Assembly: GCA_964493015.1 (NCBI GenBank)
Contig: CAZBLU010000012.1
Span: 1 to 43,235, forward strand
Direction of reading: 5' to 3'
From: Caldimicrobium sp964493015
GTDB lineage: Bacteria > Desulfobacterota > Thermodesulfobacteria > Thermodesulfobacteriales > Thermodesulfobacteriaceae
DNA: 43,235 nucleotides
Below are positions 34,631 to 41,275 of this stretch, piece after piece. The notes under the pieces are model-generated. The model made no database searches. It saw only the letters and a program-made list of their open reading frames with translations, and was not told the origin of the DNA. Positions within the stretch are counted from its first letter, which is position 1. Each line of letters starts with the position of its first letter. The position numbers were made by a program, and so were the translations under genes.

Positions 34631-35027
34631 AAGGCATGATCCTCTTTATTTTAGTGTTAAGGAAGTCTGTAAATTACTGCAAATAAAACCCCATATCCTC
34701 GATTACTGGGAAAAGCGTTTTCCTGAGATCAAACCTCATAAGATTGCTAAAAGAAATTTTTATAAAAAAGAACAGCTTGAGCTTCTCTTTCAGATAAAGA
34801 AGCTTTTAGATGAGGGGTATACCTTAGAGGGTGCAAGAAGAAAACTTTTTTCTGCTGCGAGTAATATAGAAAAGGTTTCTACAGCTCAAGCCTTGTTCCC
34901 AGAGCTTAAAACCACCTCTAAGGCGCTATCAAAAAATGTAGCTTCCTCTTCCGATAGGGAAAAAAAATTAAAAAAGATTTTGGATGAGCTCCTGCAGGAA
35001 CTTAAAGAGATCTACCATTCTCTTTAA
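34614..35027 (+). CDS. MerR-family transcriptional regulator
   Basis: A 137-residue protein with an N-terminal winged helix (YFSVKEVCKLLQIKPHILDYWEKRFPEIKPHK, then NFYKKEQLELLFQIKKLL) and a C-terminal charged coiled coil for dimerisation. No effector-binding Cys cluster is visible. ATG 34614 overlaps the ihfA end by 17 bases. Genes of this kind next to ihfA are common, but their regulon is unknown. Confidence 0.88.
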   Translation: MKRVNKRHDPLYFSVKEVCKLLQIKPHILDYWEKRFPEIKPHKIAKRNFYKKEQLELLFQIKKLLDEGYTLEGARRKLFSAASNIEKVSTAQALFPELKTTSKALSKNVASSSDREKKLKKILDELLQELKEIYHSL

Positions 35028-35051
35028 TTTCGTTATTTTTTCTGCTAATTA

Positions 35052-35080
35052 CTTGAAAATAATCTTTTCAAGATTAATTT
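35052..35080 (+). promoter_or_regulatory. superoxide reductase operon promoter with inverted repeat (candidate operator)
   Basis: TTGAAA (35053-35058) and TAATTT (35075-35080) are 16 bases apart. A perfect inverted repeat, CTTGAAAA and TTTTCAAG with spacer TAATC (35052-35072), covers the -35 and spacer, a position suited to a repressor. Confidence 0.5.
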
Positions 35081-35108
35081 TAATTTAAAAACTATTAGGA
35101 GGTGTCCT

Positions 35109-35519
35109 ATGGCAGAGAGGCTCGAGCTTTACAAGTGTCAGATTTGCGGAAATATTGTTTTAGTTATGCATGGGGGAAGGGGTCAATTAGTTTGTTGTAA
35201 TAAACCCATGGAGCTTCAGAAGCCTGGTAGTGTTGATGCCTCAGCGGAGAAGCATGTTCCTGTTATTGAGAAGTGTGGCGATGTTTATAAGGTAAAGGTG
35301 GGAAGTGCTCCTCATGTCATGACTGAAGAGCATTATATTGAATGGATTGAGCTTCATACCGATGACAATAGGGTTTACATCAAATTTTTGAAACCTGGGG
35401 ATGAGCCAGTAGCTGAGTTTACCGTAAAGGCAAATAAGGTCACAGCCAAAGAATGGTGTAATCTACATGCCTATTGGGAAGGGGCTCAGGTATGTGAACC
35501 CTCAACCAAATGTGCTTAA
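35109..35519 (+). CDS. dfx: desulfoferrodoxin (two-iron superoxide reductase)
   Basis: Reduces superoxide to hydrogen peroxide without making oxygen, in the cytoplasm of anaerobes. The N-terminal desulforedoxin knuckle has Cys10, Cys13, Cys29 and Cys30. The catalytic Fe site has His49, His69, His75, Cys117 and His120, with the conserved Glu47-Lys48 pair at the active site. Length is 136 residues. AGGAGGTG precedes the ATG. It heads an operon with rubredoxin (its usual electron donor), the UGA-containing DsrE-like gene and a flavodiiron protein. Confidence 0.97.
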   Translation: MAERLELYKCQICGNIVLVMHGGRGQLVCCNKPMELQKPGSVDASAEKHVPVIEKCGDVYKVKVGSAPHVMTEEHYIEWIELHTDDNRVYIKFLKPGDEPVAEFTVKANKVTAKEWCNLHAYWEGAQVCEPSTKCA

Positions 35520-35547
35520 TTAAGAATAAGAAAAGGGGAGGTCTATC

Positions 35548-35709
35548 ATGAAAAAATACAAATGTAATGTTTGCGGTTATGTTTATGATCCTGAAGCTGG
35601 GGATCCAAGCCAGAATATCCCCCCAGGAACTCCCTTTGAAAAGCTTCCTGATAACTGGACTTGCCCAGTTTGTGGGGCTTCCAAAGAGGATTTTAGCCCT
35701 GAAGATTAA
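35548..35709 (+). CDS. rubredoxin (canonical CX2C type)
   Basis: A complete 53-residue rubredoxin starting MKKYKCNVCGYVYDPEAGDP and containing NWTCPVCGASKEDF. Cys6, Cys9, Cys39 and Cys42 bind the single iron. GGGGAGG precedes the ATG by seven bases. It is the probable electron donor to both the superoxide reductase 28 bases upstream and the flavodiiron protein downstream. It is distinct from the CX4C rubredoxin at 17357. Confidence 0.97.
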   Translation: MKKYKCNVCGYVYDPEAGDPSQNIPPGTPFEKLPDNWTCPVCGASKEDFSPED

Positions 35710-35722
35710 GGTCTTTTAATAT

Positions 35723-35748
35723 GGGGGGCTTCCCCCCTTAATTTATTT
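35723..35748 (+). terminator. possible partial terminator between rubredoxin and the DsrE-like gene
   Basis: GGGGGG (35723-35728), loop CTT, CCCCCC (35732-35737), then TTAATTTATTT. The stem is short but all G-C. It could lower transcription into the downstream genes without ending the operon. Confidence 0.55.
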
Positions 35749-35764
35749 AGGTGGGAGGAGTTCT

Positions 35765-36115
35765 ATGGAGAGAAAATTTGCCCTCTTTGCTTTTAGAGGC
35801 AAGCCTATGTGATTTATTCATGTTCTTTTAAATGCCATTGATATGGCCAACAAGGGTTTTGAGGTAAAAATTATTTTAGAAGGAGAGGCAGTGAAGCTTG
35901 TGCCTGAGCTTTATGATGAAGGAAGTGCCCTTCATAATCTATATCAGAGGGCCCTTGAAAAGGGTTTAGTGGAGGGGATTTGCAAGGCCTGTTCACAAAA
36001 ATTTGGAACCTACGAGTTAGCCATGCAAAAGGGCTTAAAGAGTTTAGAAGATATGGCCAATCATGCAGGTATGGCAAGATTTCTCAAAGAGGGCTATGAA
36101 ATTATTACCTTTTGA
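35765..36115 (+). CDS. DsrE-like protein with in-frame UGA, probable selenoprotein
   Basis: From ATG 35765, preceded by GGGAGGAG (35753-35760), the frame reads MERKFALFAFRGKPM, then TGA (35810-35812), then FIHVLLNAIDMANKGFEV and on to the stop at 36115. Reading TGA as selenocysteine gives 116 residues of a DsrE/DsrF-like fold, with U16 in the loop after the first strand and a CKAC pair at Cys73 and Cys76. Homologues, as I recall them, carry Cys at the UGA position. DsrE-like proteins are a known selenoprotein family. A hairpin just downstream fits a bacterial SECIS. Starting instead at the internal ATG 35843 would delete the first strand and lacks a ribosome site. A nonsense mutation is the alternative. 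Confidence 0.82.
35822..35857 (+). promoter_or_regulatory. candidate bacterial SECIS hairpin
   Basis: The upper stem GCCAT/ATGGC (35834-35838 with 35843-35847) closes a TGAT loop with G as its second base. A weaker lower stem may form from GTTCTT (35822-35827) and AAGGGT (35852-35857) with G-U pairs. The loop begins 26 bases after the TGA, within the range accepted for bacterial SECIS elements. Confidence 0.6.
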
Positions 36116-36130
36116 GGAGGGGAGTCAGAG

Positions 36131-37330
36131 ATGAAGGCCGTAAAGATTAGAGAGGACTTTTATTGGGTTGGGGCTATTGATTGGAATGTGAGAAACTTCC
36201 ATGGCTATGCCACAGTTAGAGGAACTACTTACAATGCTTACTTATTGATTGATGAAAAGATTACCCTCTTTGACACAGTCAAGCTTGGTTTTGAAGAGGA
36301 GCTCTTAAAGAGGATCTCCTCGGTAATTAATCCTGAAAAGATTGATTATTTGGTTATCAATCACATTGAACCTGATCATGCTGGGGCCTTTTTAAGGGTG
36401 GTTCAGGCCATTAAGCCAGAAAAGATCTTTCTTACCAGAAATGCCCGTTTGGGGATCCTTGCCCATTTCCATCAGGAAAACTTTCCTTTTGAAGAGGTAA
36501 AAACTGGCTTTGAAGTAAAGATAGGGAAGAGGACTCTCAAATTTATTGAGACTCCTATGATCCACTGGCCAGATAGCATGATGACCTATATACCTGAGGA
36601 GAGGACTCTTATCTCTCAGGATGCCTTTGGGGCTCATTATGCCACAAGTGGACGCTTTGATGACGAGGTAGATCTCTGTGAACTTTTGCAAGAGGCAGGG
36701 AAATATTATGCCAACATTGTTTATCCCTATTCGCCGCAGGTACAAAAACTCTTACAGTCTGTTAAGGAGATGAATCTTGAGATAGAGATGATTTGTCCTG
36801 ACCACGGTGTAGTCTGGAGAAAGAACCCTGATAAGATTATCTCTTTATACGAAAGGTGGAGTTCTTATATTTGTGATCCTCGGGTTCTTGTTATTTATGA
36901 TACCATGTGGAAGAGTACAGAAAAGATGGCCTATGCGGTAATGGAAGGGGCTTTAGAGGAAGGAGTTGAGGTAAAAATGTGCAAGCTCTCTGTAGCTGAT
37001 TGGACAGAGCTTATGAACGATGTGCTTGAGGCAAGGGGAATAGTACTTGGCTCTCCTACTCTCAACAATGGACTCTTGCCCACAGTATCTGGCTTTTTAA
37101 CCTATATGAAGGGGCTCAGACCAAGAGGCAAAGTGGGAGCAGCCTTTGGATCATATGGATGGAGTGGAGAATCAGTGAAACTTCTTAATCAGTATTTACA
37201 GGAAATTCAGGCAGAAATAATTGGAGAGGGCATAAGAGTAAAATATGTGCCTGATGAAAAGGTTTTGGCAGACTGTGTGGAACTTGGGAGAAAGGTAGCA
37301 AGAAGGGTAAAGGAGCTCTGTTCTGCCTAA
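36131..37330 (+). CDS. flavodiiron protein (rubredoxin:oxygen oxidoreductase, FprA family)
   Basis: Reduces O2 to water (or NO to N2O) with electrons from rubredoxin. The 399 residues form a metallo-beta-lactamase-like diiron domain with H78-x-E80-x-D82-H83, His145, Asp164 and His225, followed by a flavodoxin domain beginning at VLVIYDTMWKSTEKMA. All diiron ligands are present. GAGGAGGGGAG lies upstream of the ATG. The gene sits 15 bases after the DsrE-like gene and just ahead of the DVU0298-family gene, completing an oxygen-defence operon. Confidence 0.96.
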   Translation: MKAVKIREDFYWVGAIDWNVRNFHGYATVRGTTYNAYLLIDEKITLFDTVKLGFEEELLKRISSVINPEKIDYLVINHIEPDHAGAFLRVVQAIKPEKIFLTRNARLGILAHFHQENFPFEEVKTGFEVKIGKRTLKFIETPMIHWPDSMMTYIPEERTLISQDAFGAHYATSGRFDDEVDLCELLQEAGKYYANIVYPYSPQVQKLLQSVKEMNLEIEMICPDHGVVWRKNPDKIISLYERWSSYICDPRVLVIYDTMWKSTEKMAYAVMEGALEEGVEVKMCKLSVADWTELMNDVLEARGIVLGSPTLNNGLLPTVSGFLTYMKGLRPRGKVGAAFGSYGWSGESVKLLNQYLQEIQAEIIGEGIRVKYVPDEKVLADCVELGRKVARRVKELCSA

Positions 37331-38012
37331 GAAAGAGACATACCTTAAGAGTGAAATTTGGCATATCCTCGAAGTAAAAGGGCTTGAGGAGCTTAAGCCA
37401 GCCCTTGAGCCCTATCCTCCTACTAAGATTGTTAGCCATCTAATCGGGGCCTTTTTACATCCTAAGCTTGAAGTTCGTTGGAAGGCTATTTTTGCCTTCG
37501 GCTTTACTACGGCTAAGATTGCGGAAATGGAGCTTGAGCGCGCCCGAGTAGTTATAAGGAGGCTTATGTGGATGCTTAATGAAGAGTCTGGTAGTATGGC
37601 CTGGGGTGTGGGAGAGGCCTTTGCTGAAGCCCTTTATCACTCGGAGGCTTTGAAAAGGGAATATCTTCAAATCTATGTCTCCTACATCTGGCCAGAGGGG
37701 AATTACCTGGAATTTCCTCCAGCCCAGAGAGGAATCCTTTGGGGAGTGGGAAGGCTTGCTCAGAAGTATAGAGAGGATCTCCTAAAAATTTCTGCCCATG
37801 AATATCTCCTCTATCATTTCGCATCTAAAGACCCTTTGGTAGTCTTTTATTCCCTTTGGAGCCTTTCTTTTTTTAGGCCTGTTATAAAGATTGATGAAAG
37901 CGCTTTACGAAGGGCCTTTGAGTTTTTAAAGGACAATTTTTCCGAACACCTTTTCTTTGATGGCGAGAGACTAAAGGTCTTTACTTTTCAGGATTTGGTT
38001 AGACTTTTTTAG
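37323..38012 (+). CDS. DVU0298-family protein, probably started at a CTG codon
   Basis: The frame is open from 37311 to 38012. The first ATG is at 37527, but the 68 codons before it read as protein continuous with the family (LEELKPALEPYPPTKIVSHLIGAF broken by me at 24 residues is avoided here; key part is KLEVRWKAIFAFGFTTAKIA). AAAGGAG at 37309-37315 sits seven bases before a CTG at 37323, so I propose that as the start, giving 229 residues. The later part has VVIRRLMWMLNEESGSMAWG and PPAQRGILWGVGRLAQ, resembling HEAT-like DVU0298 proteins of sulfate reducers. Function unknown. It overlaps the flavodiiron stop by eight bases. Confidence 0.7.
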   Translation: MPKKETYLKSEIWHILEVKGLEELKPALEPYPPTKIVSHLIGAFLHPKLEVRWKAIFAFGFTTAKIAEMELERARVVIRRLMWMLNEESGSMAWGVGEAFAEALYHSEALKREYLQIYVSYIWPEGNYLEFPPAQRGILWGVGRLAQKYREDLLKISAHEYLLYHFASKDPLVVFYSLWSLSFFRPVIKIDESALRRAFEFLKDNFSEHLFFDGERLKVFTFQDLVRLF

Positions 38013-38055
38013 AAGCTTCCCTACCAGTTTTTGTGGTAAAATTTGGAAAAGGATG

Positions 38056-38064
38056 TGTTATAAT
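38056..38064 (+). promoter_or_regulatory. candidate extended -10 promoter for the coiled-coil gene
   Basis: TGTTATAAT is a perfect extended -10 box 49 bases upstream of the ATG at 38113. No good -35 is seen, which is tolerated with an extended -10. Confidence 0.4.
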
Positions 38065-38112
38065 TATTAACAGCCCCCATTAAAAGAATTTAAAAAGGAG
38101 GAACCTTTTGCT

Positions 38113-38850
38113 ATGGAGGCCCTAAGAGCTCCCGAAGAAGTGGAAAAGGAGATGGAGACCTGGAGGGTAATTACTCTTGCGGATATCTACCGAGCCTTAA
38201 GGGCACACCCTGAATGGACACAAGAGCTGAGAAAGGTACTTCTTACCGAAGAACTTCTTAATCTCCCAATAGTCTTTAAAAAATTTGTAGAAGAGGAATT
38301 TCAACCACTGCGCAAAGATGTAGATGATCTCAAGAAAAAGGTAGATAAAATTGAAGGGGATGTGGAGAAGCTCAAAGTGGATGTGGAGAAGCTCAAAGTG
38401 GATGTGGAGAAGCTCAAAGTGGATGTGGAGAAGCTCAAAGTGGATGTGGGATGGCTTAAGGGTGGATTTATGGAGCTTCAGGTGAGAGATAGGGTAGGGG
38501 CCTTTTTTGGAAAGCTTTTAAAGAGGGCAAGGCTTTTAGATTCAAGTGACCTTGCAGATCTTCTTTATGATGCAGCAGGTCAAGGGCTTATTACTCAAGA
38601 AGAGGCTGAGGATGCCCTAAGAGTTGATGCTGTAGTAAGGGGACAGTTAAGGAGTGATGGATTGAAGGAGGTTTTAATTGCAGCAGAGATCTCTTTCGTG
38701 GTTGACAGGGTGGATGTAGAGAGAGCCAAAAAGAGGGCAGAGATTATTAGCAGGGCTCTAAGCCAACCTACCATTCCCGCAGTCATAGGGAAGGAATTCA
38801 CTGAAGGGGCTAAAGAGGCTTCACAGGAGCTTTCTGTATTGATCATTTAG
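38113..38850 (+). CDS. coiled-coil protein with PD-(D/E)XK nuclease-like C-terminal domain
   Basis: The 245-residue product has a helical N-terminus and a coiled coil at about 62-117 made of four exact DVEKLKV heptads (83-110). The C-terminal domain (FMELQVRDRVGAFFGKLL, then ALRVDAVVRGQL and VLIAAEISFVVDRVDVERA) resembles the nuclease-like fold of DUF3782-type proteins. Candidate core residues are Glu121, Asp172 and Glu192. Such proteins are frequent in thermophiles and have no proven role. GGAGG precedes the ATG by ten bases. Activity is unproven, and the usual Lys of the motif is replaced by Ser or lies elsewhere. Confidence 0.75.
   Translation: MEALRAPEEVEKEMETWRVITLADIYRALRAHPEWTQELRKVLLTEELLNLPIVFKKFVEEEFQPLRKDVDDLKKKVDKIEGDVEKLKVDVEKLKVDVEKLKVDVEKLKVDVGWLKGGFMELQVRDRVGAFFGKLLKRARLLDSSDLADLLYDAAGQGLITQEEAEDALRVDAVVRGQLRSDGLKEVLIAAEISFVVDRVDVERAKKRAEIISRALSQPTIPAVIGKEFTEGAKEASQELSVLII
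38359..38449 (+). repeat. tandem 21-base coding repeat (heptad repeat)
   Basis: Four identical 21-base units run from 38359 to 38442, followed by a seven-base partial copy. Each codes for DVEKLKV. The identity at DNA level implies recent expansion and likely length variation between strains. Confidence 0.95.
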
Positions 38851-38871
38851 TGAAAATGCTAAAATTGAGTC

Positions 38872-40665
38872 ATGCAAAAGATAATTAAGGCCCTTGGTCT
38901 TGTCTTTGGAGATATTGGCACAAGCCCTATTTATACCCTTAGTGTAGTCTTCCTTTTGCTCCCTGTAACAAAAGAAAACGTTCTCGGGGTCCTTTCTCTT
39001 ATTTTCTGGACTTTAATCATCCTTCCCACCTTGCAATATACGGTCCTTGCCATGAGCCTAAGTTTAAGGGGAGAAGGGGGAACTCTCATTTTATCTGAGA
39101 TCCTCAAGGGCTTATTAAAGTCAGGGAGAGGTCTTGGACTTGTCACCTTGATCTCCTTTGTGGCTATTTCTCTTCTTATGGGAGATGGTGTTATCACTCC
39201 TGCTATCAGTATTCTTAGTGCCGTTGAGGGAATATCTCTTATTCCAGGACTTCCCCAGCTTAAAGAGATCCATATTGTCTTGATCAGTATAGGGATTGCA
39301 ACTCTACTTTTTTCCTTCCAATCTCGCGGCACAGAGCGAGTTTCAAGCACCTTTGGGCCTATTATGGGTATTTGGTTTCTGGCCTTATTTAGCCTCGGAA
39401 TCTATTATCTTTTGAAGGTTCCAGAGGTCTTAAAGGCCCTCAATCCCCTTTATGGGGTTCAATTTCTCTTGACTCAGGGATGGAAGGGATATCTCGTTCT
39501 TGGAGAAATCATTCTCTGCGCCACAGGTAGTGAGGCCATGTATGCCGATATGGGGCACTTAGGGGCAAGGCCTATAAAACAGGCCTGGAGATTAGTTTTT
39601 GTATCCTTAGTAATTAATTATTTCGGGCAAGGTGCCTTTTTGTTGCTCAATCCTCAGGCCAAGTATGTCCTCTTTGAGATGTGCCTAAAGGCCTTTTCCC
39701 CTCTCTACATACCTTTCCTAATTCTTGCCCTTTTAGCCACCATCATAGCTTCTCAGGCCATGATAAGTGCTATGTTTAGTATTGTGTATCAGTCTATTTC
39801 TGCCCGCATTCTTCCTATCTTGAAGGTAAAATATACATCTCAGGAACTTAGTTCTCAGATCTATATAGGGGTAGTAAATTGGTTCTTTTATGTGGCTGTC
39901 TGCTTCATCATGTATCAATTTGGAAGTTCCAGTAAACTTGCCTCTGCCTATGGACTTGCCGTAACAGGAGATATGACCATCACGGGGCTATTTCTGGTGA
40001 CGGTCTTCCTAATTAAAAGAAAATATTCCTATTTCCTTATTGGCCTCTTTACTGCCACTGTCTCAGCCCTCTATTTTACCTCCACTTGGCATAAATTTCC
40101 TGAAGGGGGCTATTGGTCTATAGTACTTGCTGGAGTTCCTTTTTTGATTATCCTTCTATATACCCAGGGTCAGAAAAAGCTTTATCACAGTATGAAGCTA
40201 CTTTCCCGTGAGGAATTTATTCATAAATTTAGGAGAGTCTATACTACCAATCCTAAAATTCCAGGCACAGCCCTCTTTTTTATCAGAGACCCCTATACCT
40301 TTCCTCCCTATGTAATAGAAACCATCTTTTTTCATGGAATTATTTATGAGGAGAATATCTTTGTCTCACTTATTAGAAAAAATGAGCCTTATGGCATAAC
40401 TACAGGTTTCTTAGAGGAAATCTGCCCAGGGGCTAAGGTCTTTGAAATAGCTTACGGCTATATGGAGGTTTTGAGGGTCGAGGATATCCTTAGAGAGCAC
40501 GGAATTGATGAAAGGGCGATCTTTTATGGTCTTGAGGATATAGAGACCAGGCACCCTATTTGGAAATTATATGCCTTTATTAAACATTTAAGCCCTCATT
40601 TTATTAAATTCTTGGAACTACCACCTACCAAACTTCACGGGGTCTTAACTCGCGTAGAGATGTAG
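38872..40665 (+). CDS. kup: Kup-family potassium uptake transporter
   Basis: Proton-coupled K+ importer of 597 residues with about twelve membrane helices in the first 440 residues and a cytoplasmic tail. It starts MQKIIKALGLVFGDIGTSPIYTL and has GEGGTLILSEILKGLL, MGDGVITPAISILSAVEG and GSEAMYADMGHLGARP, all Kup landmarks. It is slightly shorter than the E. coli protein. ATG 38872 lacks a clear ribosome site. It is 21 bases downstream of the coiled-coil gene, so cotranscription is likely. Confidence 0.95.
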   Translation: MQKIIKALGLVFGDIGTSPIYTLSVVFLLLPVTKENVLGVLSLIFWTLIILPTLQYTVLAMSLSLRGEGGTLILSEILKGLLKSGRGLGLVTLISFVAISLLMGDGVITPAISILSAVEGISLIPGLPQLKEIHIVLISIGIATLLFSFQSRGTERVSSTFGPIMGIWFLALFSLGIYYLLKVPEVLKALNPLYGVQFLLTQGWKGYLVLGEIILCATGSEAMYADMGHLGARPIKQAWRLVFVSLVINYFGQGAFLLLNPQAKYVLFEMCLKAFSPLYIPFLILALLATIIASQAMISAMFSIVYQSISARILPILKVKYTSQELSSQIYIGVVNWFFYVAVCFIMYQFGSSSKLASAYGLAVTGDMTITGLFLVTVFLIKRKYSYFLIGLFTATVSALYFTSTWHKFPEGGYWSIVLAGVPFLIILLYTQGQKKLYHSMKLLSREEFIHKFRRVYTTNPKIPGTALFFIRDPYTFPPYVIETIFFHGIIYEENIFVSLIRKNEPYGITTGFLEEICPGAKVFEIAYGYMEVLRVEDILREHGIDERAIFYGLEDIETRHPIWKLYAFIKHLSPHFIKFLELPPTKLHGVLTRVEM

Positions 40666-41022
40666 GTTCTCCTTAAGTAAAACTTTAGGCCAAGATAAAA
40701 AATAAAGGAAAAAAGGGAGATAAAAAACCAGGTGTAATCAAGTTCCCCTTCATTAATCAAGTCTTTACAGATATGCCCAAGCCCTCAGCCTTTTGGGCTT
40801 TAGTATTTCTCCCAGAGGTGCCTTCAGGGGGTATAGCCTGCCATAATAAATCTCACCTTAATTCCCGAAAGAGAAAGGAAAACACATTCTGGGAGAAAAA
40901 GGGCTTTCCATCCAGGGATTAACAAAACTAAAGGGAAATAACCTCTCCACCTGAACAGAAAATCTCCTACTTTTAGGACCAGGGGATAGTTCATTAAAGC
41001 ATTCCTGTCAAAAATTGACTAT
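40666..41022. other. intergenic region between kup and the thioredoxin-like gene
   Basis: No convincing gene in these 357 bases. A 49-codon frame (40773-40922, plus) has no family resemblance. A hairpin AAGCCC/GGGCTT (40779-40784 with 40795-40800) with a ten-base loop could be a weak terminator for kup, but it lies 114 bases after the stop. Confidence 0.4.
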
Positions 41023-41256
41023 TTAGAGTAATTTTTTTATTTCTTCCACAGTGAGGACCTTTCCTTGGGAGACAAGTTTACCATCAATGATGAGCCCTGG
41101 AGTGGTCATAACCCCATGGGCAGCGATCTGCATGAGATCTTTCACCTTGACGATATTGGCTTCCACTCCCAATTCCTCTATGGCCTTTACTACATTTTCA
41201 TAAAGTAGTTCACATTTGGGACAACCTGGGCCTAAAACCTTAATCTCTTTTGCCAT
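41023..41256 (-). CDS. small thioredoxin-family redox protein
   Basis: Thioredoxin fold of 77 residues with the active site GPGCPKC (Cys12, Cys15) and the cis-Pro region VMTTPGLIIDG. This is the redox-active disulfide protein 1 type often found beside ArsP-like permeases. AGGAGG precedes the start. It is the last gene of the arsR-permease-thioredoxin operon and may keep a substrate or the permease thiols reduced. Confidence 0.9.
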   Translation of the reverse strand: MAKEIKVLGPGCPKCELLYENVVKAIEELGVEANIVKVKDLMQIAAHGVMTTPGLIIDGKLVSQGKVLTVEEIKKLL

Positions 41257-41275
41257 GGCCTTTCCTCCTTTAAGA

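Noticed and set aside
35843..36115. ATG 35843 as the start of the DsrE-like gene
   Set aside because: It has no ribosome binding site and removes the first strand of the fold. ATG 35765 has a strong site and the frame continues through one TGA.
38359..38449. CRISPR-like tandem repeats
   Set aside because: The units are directly adjacent without spacers, 21 bases long and in frame, coding for identical heptads of a coiled coil.
40773..40922. 49-codon open frame between kup and the thioredoxin gene
   Set aside because: No ribosome site, no recognisable motif and composition like non-coding DNA.
40666..41022. Remnant of an IS200/IS605-type element end
   Set aside because: Small GC-rich hairpins are present but there is no transposase sequence or convincing terminal structure.
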